DNA of 33,931 bases from a virus. The position numbers and the translations under genes are program-made. Under the pieces are notes generated by a model. That model was not told the DNA's origin and searched no databases. It worked only from the letters and a program-made list of their open reading frames with translations. Position 1 is the first letter of the stretch. Each line of letters opens with the position of its first letter. This document shows positions 7,697-15,555 of the stretch, piece after piece. The stretch is from IMG/VR virus record IMGVR_UViG_3300032006_000039, positions 1 to 33,931 of that record; one strand, given 5' to 3'.

Positions 7697-9405
7697 TAAC
7701 CTTTACCGCTGTACGATGGAAGAATTTTCTGTCGACCGGTAATACCTTTACAGATATAATTTTAGATAGTAATCCTACAACACTAATTATTGGTGAAAAC
7801 GGTGCTGGGAAATCTACTATACTTGATGCTCTCTGTTTTGGTCTTTTCGGTCGCCCTTTCAGAAATATTAAAAAAGATCAGCTGATTAATTCAGTCAATA
7901 ATAAAAACTGTTTAGTCGAAGTTGAATTTACCATAGGTAAACATAACTATGTTGTTCGCCGTGGTATTCGACCTGGCAAATTTGAAATTGATATTGACGG
8001 AATTACTCAGCCCAGATTAGCATCTGTACGAGATCAACAAAGACAATTAGAAATGAATATTCTAAAATTGTCTTACCAATCATTTACTCAAATTGTAATA
8101 CTTGGGAATGCTTCATTTATTCCATTTATGCAATTAAGAGCTCAAGAACGAAGAGAAATCATTGAAGATCTATTAGATATTACTATATTTACTTCAATGA
8201 ATGAATTATTGAAAAATCGCATAAGCCAAAATAAGGAGGAATTAGCACGAGTAAAGTATGAATTAGATCTTATAGTCGAAAAATTAGATGTCCATGAGAG
8301 TAATTTAGAAAGCCTTAAAAAGAATGCAAAGGTTAGATATGATAAACTCTTAAAGGAAATTGATAAGGCAACTAAATTTATTGAAAAAGCTAATGTGGAA
8401 GTGGAAAAATTAGATGAACGAATCATTCGTTTCGATGAGCAGTCTAAAGAAGAACCCGTACTCAAAAGCAAGCTTGCGAAAATCGATGGGATTGAAGCCC
8501 GACTCGAAGAGAAGAAAAAAGAAAACAAAGCGCAAATATCATTCTATGAAGAAAACACCGCATGTCCCACCTGTGGACAATCTTTAGAAGAAGAGTTTAT
8601 TAACGGAAAAGTTAATGAACATTCCTGCACCATTACTGAGATTGATGATGCTCTTGGTAAATTAAATGAAGAAGTTGATAAGGTTACATTAAAGCTTCAA
8701 GATATGGCTGAGATTATTCAAAAGAAAGATACCTTAGTTACTAAAAAAATTGAAGTAGCGTCTTCTATAACACAACAAAATCAATATATTAATAGGATTA
8801 ATAAAGAAATTGATGACCATAATGAAGACACCGGTAATCTTGATAGTGAAAAATTAATTATTAAAGATCTCAAAAAGGATGTTAAATCTAGTAGAAAATC
8901 TCATGAATCGCTAGCACATCAACGAGCTTTATATGAGGCAGCTTGGAAACTATTACGAGATGGCGGTATCAAAACTGCTATAATAAAACAATATGTTCCA
9001 ATTATTAACCAATTAGTTAATAAATACTTAAGTGCTCTAGAATTTTTTGTGCAGTTTGAGCTTGATGAAAAATTTAATGAAGTTATAAAATCTAGGCACC
9101 GTGATGAATTTACTTATGCCTCATTTAGTGAGGGTGAAAAGATGCGTATTGATTTGGCTCTATTGTTTACATGGAGAGCCATAGCTAGAATGAAGAATTC
9201 TACAAATACAAATCTTTTAATTCTAGATGAAGTATTTGATGCATCACTAGATACTAATGGGTGCGAAGAATTCTTAAAACTTATAAATCAACTTGGAGAG
9301 GATAACAGAGTATTTGTAATTAGTCACAAAGGAGATATTCTACAAGACAAATTTACAAGAACCATCCATTTTGAGAAACATAAAAACTTTAGTAGGGTAG
9401 CATGA
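7693..9405 (+). CDS. 46: Recombination nuclease ATPase gp46 (Rad50/SbcC-like)
   Basis: 570 aa (T4: 560). Walker A is GENGAGKST (about residues 34-42). Long coiled coils (about 160-280 and 310-400) flank a zinc hook CPTCGQ near residue 290. The C-terminal lobe carries signature FSEGEKMRIDLAL and Walker B LLILDEVFDASLD, followed by the switch histidine in ISHKGD. It is the motor/tether partner of gp47. Around 8400-8570 the codon use becomes briefly more GC-rich at the hook, a small mosaic-looking patch. Confidence 0.97.
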   Translation: MITFTAVRWKNFLSTGNTFTDIILDSNPTTLIIGENGAGKSTILDALCFGLFGRPFRNIKKDQLINSVNNKNCLVEVEFTIGKHNYVVRRGIRPGKFEIDIDGITQPRLASVRDQQRQLEMNILKLSYQSFTQIVILGNASFIPFMQLRAQERREIIEDLLDITIFTSMNELLKNRISQNKEELARVKYELDLIVEKLDVHESNLESLKKNAKVRYDKLLKEIDKATKFIEKANVEVEKLDERIIRFDEQSKEEPVLKSKLAKIDGIEARLEEKKKENKAQISFYEENTACPTCGQSLEEEFINGKVNEHSCTITEIDDALGKLNEEVDKVTLKLQDMAEIIQKKDTLVTKKIEVASSITQQNQYINRINKEIDDHNEDTGNLDSEKLIIKDLKKDVKSSRKSHESLAHQRALYEAAWKLLRDGGIKTAIIKQYVPIINQLVNKYLSALEFFVQFELDEKFNEVIKSRHRDEFTYASFSEGEKMRIDLALLFTWRAIARMKNSTNTNLLILDEVFDASLDTNGCEEFLKLINQLGEDNRVFVISHKGDILQDKFTRTIHFEKHKNFSRVA

Positions 9406-9941
9406 TGTTATTTTTGATTGAAGATCCGTTACATCCTCTTTTAAAAGAGCCTGTAGCACCATGGGATTGGGAAAATGTTCCGGAAGATCCTCACGAATTA
9501 ATTGGGGAAATGAAGGAGATTATGTTTAAGCAGAATGGTGTGGGATTATCAGCTAACCAAGTTGGTATTCCATATGCTATGTTTATTATGCGTTGGCAAG
9601 AAGAAGACGAAATAGAAGCGTTCTTTAATCCACGAATTGTTAATTTGACGGGAGATAATATTGTTTTGGAAGAGGGTTGTTTATCCTATCCTGGTATGTT
9701 CCCAAAGATTAAAAGGCCAGACATTTGTCGAGTAAGAGCTGAATTTATAAGTGGAGAAAAAGTAACAACCAATACGTACAATTTCAAAGGCTTCACTTCA
9801 AGAATTGTACAACATGAGATGGACCATTTAGATGGAAAATTATGGTACAGGCGTGCGTCCAGCTTCCATTTGCAGCAAGCAAGAAATGCGAAGAAAAAAC
9901 TGGATCGCCTTAAAAGAAAAGCACGTAAAGAGGCCGCTTAG
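9402..9941 (+). CDS. def: Peptide deformylase
   Basis: 179 aa. The three PDF motifs are intact: GVGLSANQ (46-53), EGCLS (91-95, the metal-ligand Cys) and QHEMDH (137-142, the two metal His and catalytic Glu). It removes formyl groups from nascent proteins; marine cyanophages carry similar enzymes. The length is closer to bacterial PDFs than to the shortest phage forms, with a basic C-terminal tail. It begins inside the gp46 stop overlap; ATG 9402 and ATG 9405 are both possible. A metal-dependent enzyme needing Fe2+ is notable in a phage with several other iron enzymes. Confidence 0.95.
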   Translation: MMLFLIEDPLHPLLKEPVAPWDWENVPEDPHELIGEMKEIMFKQNGVGLSANQVGIPYAMFIMRWQEEDEIEAFFNPRIVNLTGDNIVLEEGCLSYPGMFPKIKRPDICRVRAEFISGEKVTTNTYNFKGFTSRIVQHEMDHLDGKLWYRRASSFHLQQARNAKKKLDRLKRKARKEAA

Positions 9942-9951
9942 GCAATTAAAC

Positions 9952-9981
9952 CTTTACTTTAGTATGAGACTATGGTATATT
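9952..9981 (+). promoter_or_regulatory. Weak candidate early promoter
   Basis: CTTTAC (9952-9957), 18 nt, TATATT (9976-9981): the same spacing as the other early promoters but with C for the first G of the -35. It would fire inside the small 9964 ORF and serve the MazG-like gene and the Rieske region. Not as convincing as the seven intergenic sites. Confidence 0.35.
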
Positions 9982-10167
9982 AAATATAACGTAAAATTTA
10001 ATATATTACCATGGCTAGGTATTCAACCAAAATCTGTGTATACACTTTCACCAGATGATGAGGCAGATTTGCTACATGGTTGTGGAACTTTCAGCTCAAT
10101 TGAAAAGGCTGATCGTATGATATGGGAGCTTCGTAATGAGTCGAGAGTGGGTAAAAGACATATATGA
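9964..10167 (+). CDS. Small hypothetical protein
   Basis: 67 aa from ATG 9964. The N-terminus is aromatic (MRLWYIKYNVKFNILPWLGI), followed by a well-formed soluble segment (SPDDEADLLHGCGTFSSIEK, then ADRMIWELRNE). The same frame stays open upstream to 9832, but that part overlies deformylase and has no protein-like character, so 9964 is preferred. It overlaps the MazG-like gene by 32 nt. It fills what would otherwise be a 194-nt gap. Function unknown. Confidence 0.55.
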   Translation: MRLWYIKYNVKFNILPWLGIQPKSVYTLSPDDEADLLHGCGTFSSIEKADRMIWELRNESRVGKRHI

Positions 10168-10546
10168 AATGCATGATAAGTATGGAGTCCATGGTGTTAT
10201 TGAAAACATGGATAAAGCAAAACTCCATAAATTTCTAGAATTTCGTCTTGGGTGTGTAGCCGAAGAGTTAGATGAATTAAATACTGCAATAAGTGAAGGT
10301 AATGCAGAGGAAACTGTGGATGCCCTCATTGATATTTGTGTGTTTGCTATTGGTACTTTGGATGCCATGGAAGTTGACGCCTTTGATGCTTGGGATAGAG
10401 TCCATAAGGCTAATATGAATAAAGAAGTTGGCATTAAAGCTGAACGACCTAATCCACTTGGATTACCAGATCTAATTAAACCTGAAGGTTGGACAGCACC
10501 TTCACACGAAAATAATCATGGTCTAATCGGAGAAGTCTTCAAATGA
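10136..10546 (+). CDS. MazG/PRA-PH-like nucleotide pyrophosphohydrolase
   Basis: 136 aa all-alpha NTP-pyrophosphatase fold. It shows the EExxE...ExxD metal-binding arrangement: AEELDEL (42-48) and EETVDALID (58-66), followed by a helix with DAWDRVHKANMNKE that resembles the C-terminal substrate helix of MazG/phosphoribosyl-ATP pyrophosphohydrolase-like enzymes. Such phage enzymes hydrolyse (d)NTPs, perhaps non-canonical ones, or alter host alarmones. An unusual Pro/His-rich tail follows (about 100-136). It couples to the next gene by a 4-nt overlap. Confidence 0.8.
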   Translation: MSREWVKDIYEMHDKYGVHGVIENMDKAKLHKFLEFRLGCVAEELDELNTAISEGNAEETVDALIDICVFAIGTLDAMEVDAFDAWDRVHKANMNKEVGIKAERPNPLGLPDLIKPEGWTAPSHENNHGLIGEVFK

Positions 10547-11040
10547 ATATTTTTTATCTACACGAAAATCCAGAAATTTGTGCAGAATACCATTGTGATA
10601 AACACGTAGTGAAAATGATCTTGGAAACTGCGCAAATGTTATCAACTGCTCATCGGATTATTGATGGAGATAAATGGGCTAATGATGTGGGTCTATATAA
10701 AATGGCTCACAAAAATCATCCGTCTACTAAATGGGTACGGGAGAATTCTCAAAATTATCGATGGGCCTATCAATTGTTTGATGAGCTATTACAGCAATAT
10801 ACAATTCGTTATGGTAAACACCATGCAAGTGAACGTCTTTTGCACCCTCTTAAAAAGGTTCCTCATTTTATTAAACAGGCAAACAAAACAACAGAACCCC
10901 CACAATGTATGCCTGATGTATATAAAGGCGAGGATACTGTACTAGCTTATAGAAATTATTATATGTATGAAAAGGGCAGTTTTGCCGTTTGGAAAATACA
11001 AGAACCGGATTGGTGGAAGATAGAAGAATATGCAAGATAA
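10543..11040 (+). CDS. Conserved phage protein of unknown function (His-rich)
   Basis: 165 aa. It opens MNIFYLHENPEICAEYHCDK and continues HVVKMILETAQMLSTAHR. Later it has HKNHPSTKWVRENSQNYRWA, then QCMPDVYKGED and a Trp-rich end. I recognise this as a family recurrent in tailed phages, without an established role. The conserved His/Cys/Asp in HCDKH and the histidines in STAH and HKNHP look like an active site or metal site. It overlaps the upstream MazG-like gene and the downstream Rieske gene, so the three are likely co-translated. Confidence 0.8.
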   Translation: MNIFYLHENPEICAEYHCDKHVVKMILETAQMLSTAHRIIDGDKWANDVGLYKMAHKNHPSTKWVRENSQNYRWAYQLFDELLQQYTIRYGKHHASERLLHPLKKVPHFIKQANKTTEPPQCMPDVYKGEDTVLAYRNYYMYEKGSFAVWKIQEPDWWKIEEYAR

Positions 11041-12256
11041 TGATTACTTATGCCTGATAGAAAATGATGCACCGATGGGTAATGTCTTTCGGAATTTTTG
11101 GTTACCCGCATGCATGGCTGAAGAAGTAGAAGAAGATGGACCTCCAGTACGAACTAAGATGCTAGGAGAAGATCTTGTTGTCTTTAAAGATACAATGGGT
11201 CAAATTGGATGTTTAGCAAATGAATGTCCACATAGAGGGGCGCCATTACACAAAGCAAGAAATGAAGGATGTGGTCTTACCTGCTTATATCACGGTCTTA
11301 AAGTAAATGTAGATGGTGATATTGTGGGTATGAGATCTGATACCAAAAATGGTAGAGGATTTAAGACCATGAAAAACTATCCAGCAAAAGAGCAAGATGG
11401 TTTCATTTGGATTAATATGGGAGACAATCCTAGAAATCTATATCCTGCCAATTGGACTGGCGGTAGTATTGCAATTATTAAAGTTAAAGTTCCGTTCAAT
11501 TGGGCAACTGTTATAGAAGCTTCTATAGATTCTTCTCATAGTTCTACATTGCACCAATCAAATTTAAGAAAAGCTGATAAGAGCGCACAAACTACAAGTG
11601 TTGATCCCTATGATGGAATGTGGATTAGACCTGATGTTGATGGTGCACCAAGGATGAAAGCACTTGAAAAGCCTTATGGTTTAGTTGGAGCAGCTTTTAG
11701 AAATCCTGCTAATGGAGATCCAGATTTAGACTATATTAGAACTAGTATCTATATGATGCCTAATATGGTTAATATATCTCCTAACGATGATTACAATATA
11801 ACCTTTATGGTTATGCCAATTGATAACGAGAATACTATGTTTTATTGGATTGCTTGGCAAGATGATCCAAAGAAAAATGGTATCACCCAAGAACAATGGC
11901 GTCGTTTTACTAATGCAATACCTGGTGAAACACTTAATGAAGAATATGAATTCTATCCAATACATTGGAAACAAGATAGAGAAGCTATGAAGAATGGCGA
12001 TTGGACAGGATATACGGGTATTCCTATGCAAGATTTTGCTGTCTTCCCACCAGGAATTAGAGATAGAACAAGAGATCAGCTTATTGGTAGTGATGTATGG
12101 ATTTCTAAATGGAGACGCCATATGACTCAATTTGCCAAGAAAGCATCTAAAGGATCACTTCCAAGTGATTGTAGCGATTTGTATTCACAGATCCGTGGAC
12201 TAGAAGGTAATGTTCCAAAGGACTTCGACTGGACAGATCCCCTTATTTCTTCTTAG
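11030..12256 (+). CDS. Rieske non-haem iron aromatic-ring-type oxygenase
   Basis: 408 aa and apparently complete. The Rieske [2Fe-2S] domain has CPHRG and CLYH (C66, H68, C85, H88; CxH-x16-CxxH). The catalytic domain has the bridging Asp and iron ligands in EASIDSSHSSTLH (D167, H170, H175), with a carboxylate candidate in MQDFAVFPPG near residue 335. The whole resembles the phthalate-4,5-dioxygenase-like oxygenase alpha subunit. These enzymes hydroxylate or demethylate aromatic or N-methyl substrates and need a reductase, which is not encoded in the window. The host would have to supply it. It overlaps the upstream gene by 11 nt. The substrate cannot be told from sequence. Confidence 0.92.
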   Translation: MQDNDYLCLIENDAPMGNVFRNFWLPACMAEEVEEDGPPVRTKMLGEDLVVFKDTMGQIGCLANECPHRGAPLHKARNEGCGLTCLYHGLKVNVDGDIVGMRSDTKNGRGFKTMKNYPAKEQDGFIWINMGDNPRNLYPANWTGGSIAIIKVKVPFNWATVIEASIDSSHSSTLHQSNLRKADKSAQTTSVDPYDGMWIRPDVDGAPRMKALEKPYGLVGAAFRNPANGDPDLDYIRTSIYMMPNMVNISPNDDYNITFMVMPIDNENTMFYWIAWQDDPKKNGITQEQWRRFTNAIPGETLNEEYEFYPIHWKQDREAMKNGDWTGYTGIPMQDFAVFPPGIRDRTRDQLIGSDVWISKWRRHMTQFAKKASKGSLPSDCSDLYSQIRGLEGNVPKDFDWTDPLISS

Positions 12257-12273
12257 AAGAATACAAATTAGCT

Positions 12274-12303
12274 ATTTACTTTTTCCCTCAACTATGATAG
12301 TAT
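12274..12303 (+). promoter_or_regulatory. T4-like early promoter heading the modification block
   Basis: ATTTAC (12274-12279), 18 nt, TAGTAT (12298-12303). The -10 is exactly 7 nt before the A of ATG 12310, the same geometry as at pyrB, and there is no ribosome site. It lies in the only gap between the Rieske gene and the following long series of overlapping genes. Confidence 0.7.
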
Positions 12304-12309
12304 TATATT

Positions 12310-12807
12310 ATGATAAAATTTAATCGATATGATTTCGACCAAGAATGGCTTATTGACCGTGCTCGAACTGAGTTTCTAAAACGGCAAACAAATAAGTCAG
12401 CAAAAACTGATACTCGTAGTATTGAGCGAATCTTTGCTGATTTTGTTTATGGTCATGTCGCAGAAATATTTCTTATGGAGAAATATGGCTTTCTTGATGA
12501 TAAGCGTAAATATCAAGATGTAAAAACACCCAAGCCTCCACACTATCCAGTTGCAGTTAAAGTTACTGAAAACGAGTATTATATCGAAAAACAAGGAAAG
12601 TATCCTTCATGTTTAAAGCGTTGGGCTACTGAAAAACTTACTATTGACGCTCGTCATGGTGAGGGATCCTGGCCTGAACTTCTTTGTGTATTTACAGCTA
12701 GTAGAAAAACTTTTGACTATGAACATTACGGGAATTACAAATGGGACAAGCAGCGAACACGATTTATTCCAGAATCGAATCTAGACTCGATGTTCTTCAA
12801 CGCTTAA
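12310..12807 (+). CDS. Hypothetical protein, first gene of the modification block
   Basis: 165 aa, soluble. It has a basic N-terminal helix (DRARTEFLKRQTNKSAKTDT), then ERIFADFVYGHVAEIFLMEK, then alternating strands (VAVKVTENEYYIE) and a segment with DARHGEGSWPELLCVFTASR. The strand order and charged residues (E, D, K) loosely recall restriction-endonuclease-fold proteins, but no clear D-(D/E)xK motif is present. The start sits exactly where the early promoter should begin transcription, so the message is probably leaderless. Function not recognised. Confidence 0.75.
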   Translation: MIKFNRYDFDQEWLIDRARTEFLKRQTNKSAKTDTRSIERIFADFVYGHVAEIFLMEKYGFLDDKRKYQDVKTPKPPHYPVAVKVTENEYYIEKQGKYPSCLKRWATEKLTIDARHGEGSWPELLCVFTASRKTFDYEHYGNYKWDKQRTRFIPESNLDSMFFNA

Positions 12808-12956
12808 TGGAAAACCAAATGCATATTAAGAGTGTTGATAGTGTAAACAAGGCTCTTGGCGATCTTGGTAAATATCGTCAATATATGAATGATGAACAGG
12901 CAGATTTTGTAGATTGTGCAAGATTTGCTAAAGATGAACAAATGGAGTGGAAATGA
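12741..12956 (+). CDS. Small helical hypothetical protein
   Basis: 71 aa with two or three charged helices (YSRIESRLDVLQRLMENQ, then DSVNKALGDLGKYRQYMNDE). Two starts compete. ATG 12741 has GGGA about 6 nt upstream but overlaps the previous gene by 67 nt. ATG 12807 overlaps the previous stop (TAATG) but lacks a ribosome site. The amphipathic helix encoded before 12807 looks protein-like, so 12741 is preferred. The stop overlaps the next ATG. Function unknown. Confidence 0.65.
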   Translation: MGQAANTIYSRIESRLDVLQRLMENQMHIKSVDSVNKALGDLGKYRQYMNDEQADFVDCARFAKDEQMEWK

Positions 12957-13297
12957 GTGGTAAAAGCGAAGATAGGCATTCAGTTGATGTCTTAAAAGAA
13001 TGCATTGAATTGCAAATTCGTAAGGGTAGGGATTATCAAAATCCTAAGTCTAGAATTACGCAGTCAATGCACTATCCTCGTGGTTGTGCTACCATTCTGG
13101 ATATTATGCAAGGCAAAATGATTCGTATGTATTCAGTTATGGAAGCCATTGAACACGATCCGGACTATGAGCCTAACTTTGAAAGCATTGAAGATTCAGC
13201 AATGGATCTTATTAACTATGCTAGCTTCTTTGTATCATATGCCCGTGGTAAAATGGACGGCCAAGAAGATTTAGATTGGTTGGGTCGTAAAAAATGA
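12953..13297 (+). CDS. DUF1599 / nucleotide-modification-associated (Nmad1-like) protein
   Basis: 114 aa. After HSVDVLKECIELQIRKGRDY and QNPKSRITQSMHYPRG it continues ILDIMQGKMIRMYSVMEAIE and the acidic helix FESIEDSAMDLINYASFF. This is the layout of DUF1599 proteins, an all-alpha MazG-related family also called nucleotide modification associated domain 1. Its place directly before a ThyA-fold enzyme and dCMP deaminase fits work on (hydroxymethyl)pyrimidine nucleotides. ATG 12953 is chosen over GTG 12947 because GGAG lies 5 nt upstream and the ATG overlaps the previous TGA. The assignment rests on pattern, not alignment. Confidence 0.7.
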   Translation: MSGKSEDRHSVDVLKECIELQIRKGRDYQNPKSRITQSMHYPRGCATILDIMQGKMIRMYSVMEAIEHDPDYEPNFESIEDSAMDLINYASFFVSYARGKMDGQEDLDWLGRKK

Positions 13298-13944
13298 TGA
13301 TGCGAGTTGAAGATATCCGTAATCGGTTTAAAGACCAGCTTCGTAATGAATTATTTGTTGCTGACAAGACCGGTGTAAAAACCATTGAACTTATTGGTGC
13401 TAGCTTTTTAGCTGATGAGCCATTAATCTTTGGTGCAGTTAATGAAGACTATGTCCAAAGAGAATTGGACTGGTATAAAAGCAAAAGTCTTTATGTTAAA
13501 GATATTCCTGGTAAGACTCCTACAATATGGGAACAGGTTGCTGATAAAGACGGTAAGATCAACTCAAATTATGGTTGGGCCATCTGGTCTAAAGAAAATG
13601 GCGAACAATATTTTAAAGTATACCATGAGCTTGCTTATAATCGTGACAGTCGTCGTGCTGTTATGATTTACAATAGGCCATCAATGCATGTAGACTATTG
13701 TGCAAATGGTATGTCCGATTTTATGTGTACTAATGCAGTTCAATATTTGATTAGAGATGATGTATTAGAAGTTGTAGTTCAAATGAGATCCAATGATGTT
13801 GTATTTGGCTATCGTAATGATTTTGCTTGGCAGAATCATGTTGCAGAGTTACTACGTAATTCTCTTCGTTGCCATTCTACAAAAATAATTTGGAATGTTG
13901 GATCACTTCACGTATATGAAAGGCATTTTGATCTTGTCAAGTAA
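13294..13944 (+). CDS. ThyA-fold enzyme, probable dCMP hydroxymethylase (T4 gp42-like)
   Basis: 216 aa. Thymidylate-synthase-superfamily landmarks are all visible: phosphate-binding DSRRAVM (R120, R121), nucleophile in DFMCTNAVQ (C145), MRSNDVVFGYRNDFAWQ (165-181) and the C-terminal HVY (H206, Y208). In E. coli ThyA the pyrimidine-discriminating residue is Asn in FNIASY; aligned here is Asp (D176). Asp at this position is the mark of T4 dCMP hydroxymethylase, so 5-hydroxymethyl-dCMP is the predicted product. The protein is shorter than ThyA (264 aa) and T4 gp42 (246 aa). It overlaps the neighbouring Nmad1-like and dCMP deaminase genes, suggesting a nucleotide-tailoring operon. Confidence 0.85.
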   Translation: MMMRVEDIRNRFKDQLRNELFVADKTGVKTIELIGASFLADEPLIFGAVNEDYVQRELDWYKSKSLYVKDIPGKTPTIWEQVADKDGKINSNYGWAIWSKENGEQYFKVYHELAYNRDSRRAVMIYNRPSMHVDYCANGMSDFMCTNAVQYLIRDDVLEVVVQMRSNDVVFGYRNDFAWQNHVAELLRNSLRCHSTKIIWNVGSLHVYERHFDLVK

Positions 13945-14377
13945 TTGGGATAAGCGTTATCTCGATATAGCAATTCAGATTGCTAGTTGGAGTAAAGATC
14001 CATCAAAACAGTGTGGTGCTGTTTGTGTTGGAGACAATGGACAAATCTTATCTCAAGGATATAATGGGTTTCCTCGTGGTGTACTTGATAGTGAGGAAAG
14101 ACTCAATGATCGGCCTACGAAATATAAATTTATTGTACATGCTGAACAAAATGCAATATACAACGCAACATTAAATGGTTCTTGTCTTAAAGGATCTACA
14201 ATGTATGTTTATGGTTTACCAGTTTGTAATGACTGTTGTAAAGGAATTATCCAGGTTGGAATAAAAAAAGTAGTAATGCCAGCAATTAAACATGAAGTAT
14301 CACCAAAGTGGAATGAAGCCTGGATGATTTCAGAAACTATGTTTAATGAAGCTGGCGTAGAAATTGTTTACGTTTGA
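13916..14377 (+). CDS. cd: Deoxycytidylate (dCMP) deaminase
   Basis: Zinc cytidine/deoxycytidylate deaminase fold, 153 aa from ATG 13916. Ligands and catalytic residues are present in VHAEQNAIYNA (His, Glu) and PVCNDCCKG (PxCxxC). It converts dCMP to dUMP, feeding thymidylate and balancing dCMP use by the adjacent hydroxymethylase. The start is uncertain. ATG 13895 gives seven more residues without protein character, while TTG 13934 would give a typical family N-terminus (SSNWDKRYLDIA). Whichever is used, the gene overlaps the ThyA-fold gene. Confidence 0.93.
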   Translation: MKGILILSSNWDKRYLDIAIQIASWSKDPSKQCGAVCVGDNGQILSQGYNGFPRGVLDSEERLNDRPTKYKFIVHAEQNAIYNATLNGSCLKGSTMYVYGLPVCNDCCKGIIQVGIKKVVMPAIKHEVSPKWNEAWMISETMFNEAGVEIVYV

Positions 14378-14430
14378 GCCTACTCTGCACCCTGCAGCCA
14401 ACGCTCTAAAACTGAAATAAGGAGGGTCTT

Positions 14431-15555
14431 ATGAAGAAGATTCGTGTAGCAATTGTTGGAGCCGGTAATTGTTCCAGCGCCCTAGTTCAGGGTATTAATT
14501 ATTACCGTCATAATAAATCAAATGAAGTTCCTGGTGTTATGTATCCCGTTATTGGTGGCTATGGTGCTACTGATATTGAGGTTGTAGCCGCATTTGATGT
14601 TGACGAACGAAAAGTTGGCAAGCCATTAGGTGAAGCTATCTTTGAACAACCCAACAATACAAGAGTATTCCATACGGATATTGATGATGATGTCACAGTC
14701 CAAATGGGTATGCCCCTTGATGGTGTTGCCAAACATATGAGTGATTATCATGATGAAGTCAATTTTAAGATAAAAGATTGTCCTCATGCTGATGTAACTC
14801 GTATCTTAAAAGATCGTAAGGTTGATTTGGTTATTAACTATCTTCCAGTTGGATCTCAAAAGGCAACTGAATTCTATGTCAATGCAGCTCTTCAAGCAGA
14901 AACTGCATTTCTAAATTGCATTCCAGTATTTATTGCTTCTGATCCTAAATGGGAGAAGCGATTTATTGATGCAGGATTACCTATTGTAGGTGATGATATG
15001 AAGTCCCAATTTGGTGCTTCTATTCTGTCTCAAATTCTTCAAGAGACTCTTTTTAATCGTGGTCATAGTGTGGCTTTCCACCAACAATTGAATGTGGGTG
15101 GTAATACCGATTTTGCAAATATGATGGACCAATCTAGACTGGCATCTAAGAAAGAGTCTAAAGAGAATGTTATTCGTTGTCAGAATGATATTCGTGGTAT
15201 TCCAGTTCCAAAAGATGGAATTTATGCTGGACCCAGTTCCTTTATTCCATATCTTAAAGATAATAAGATTGCCTATATTAAGGTAGAGGCTGAAGGTTTT
15301 GGTGGAGCGCCAGTTGAAATTGATTGTAAACTATCTGTCCAAGATAGTCCGAATTCAGCAGGTGTTGTAATTGATGCTATCCGATTCTTGAAGGTAGCTC
15401 GTGAAATGGGAGTTGTTGGTTCTCTTCGTGGTCCTTCAGCTTGGACTCAAAAGACTCCTCCCGAACAAATGACAATTGAAGATGCAAAGGCGGAATGTGA
15501 TGCCCTCTCGGAAAGACAACTTACTGAATACACCTCAGCCCAGCTCGGTAGCTAA
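14431..15555 (+). CDS. ino1: Inositol-3-phosphate synthase (actinobacterial/archaeal type)
   Basis: 374 aa, like mycobacterial Ino1 (367 aa). It converts glucose-6-phosphate to inositol-1(3)-phosphate with NAD+. Visible motifs are the nucleotide-binding VAIVGAGNCSSALVQG (6-21), LPVGSQKATEFY, VFIASDPKW, the active-site lysine region IVGDDMKSQFGAS (about 188-200), QLNVGGNTDF and DSPNSAGVVIDAIR. A strong ribosome site (AGGAGGG) lies 6 nt before the ATG after a 53-nt gap, unusual in this tightly overlapping region and pointing to high or independent expression. The next gene, a HAD phosphatase, overlaps its 3' end. A complete enzyme of this family in a T4-like phage is unusual. Confidence 0.95.
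   Translation: MKKIRVAIVGAGNCSSALVQGINYYRHNKSNEVPGVMYPVIGGYGATDIEVVAAFDVDERKVGKPLGEAIFEQPNNTRVFHTDIDDDVTVQMGMPLDGVAKHMSDYHDEVNFKIKDCPHADVTRILKDRKVDLVINYLPVGSQKATEFYVNAALQAETAFLNCIPVFIASDPKWEKRFIDAGLPIVGDDMKSQFGASILSQILQETLFNRGHSVAFHQQLNVGGNTDFANMMDQSRLASKKESKENVIRCQNDIRGIPVPKDGIYAGPSSFIPYLKDNKIAYIKVEAEGFGGAPVEIDCKLSVQDSPNSAGVVIDAIRFLKVAREMGVVGSLRGPSAWTQKTPPEQMTIEDAKAECDALSERQLTEYTSAQLGS

Noticed and set aside
12310-12807. PD-(D/E)xK nuclease
   Set aside because: The helix-strand order is suggestive, but no D plus (D/E)xK pair can be placed with confidence.
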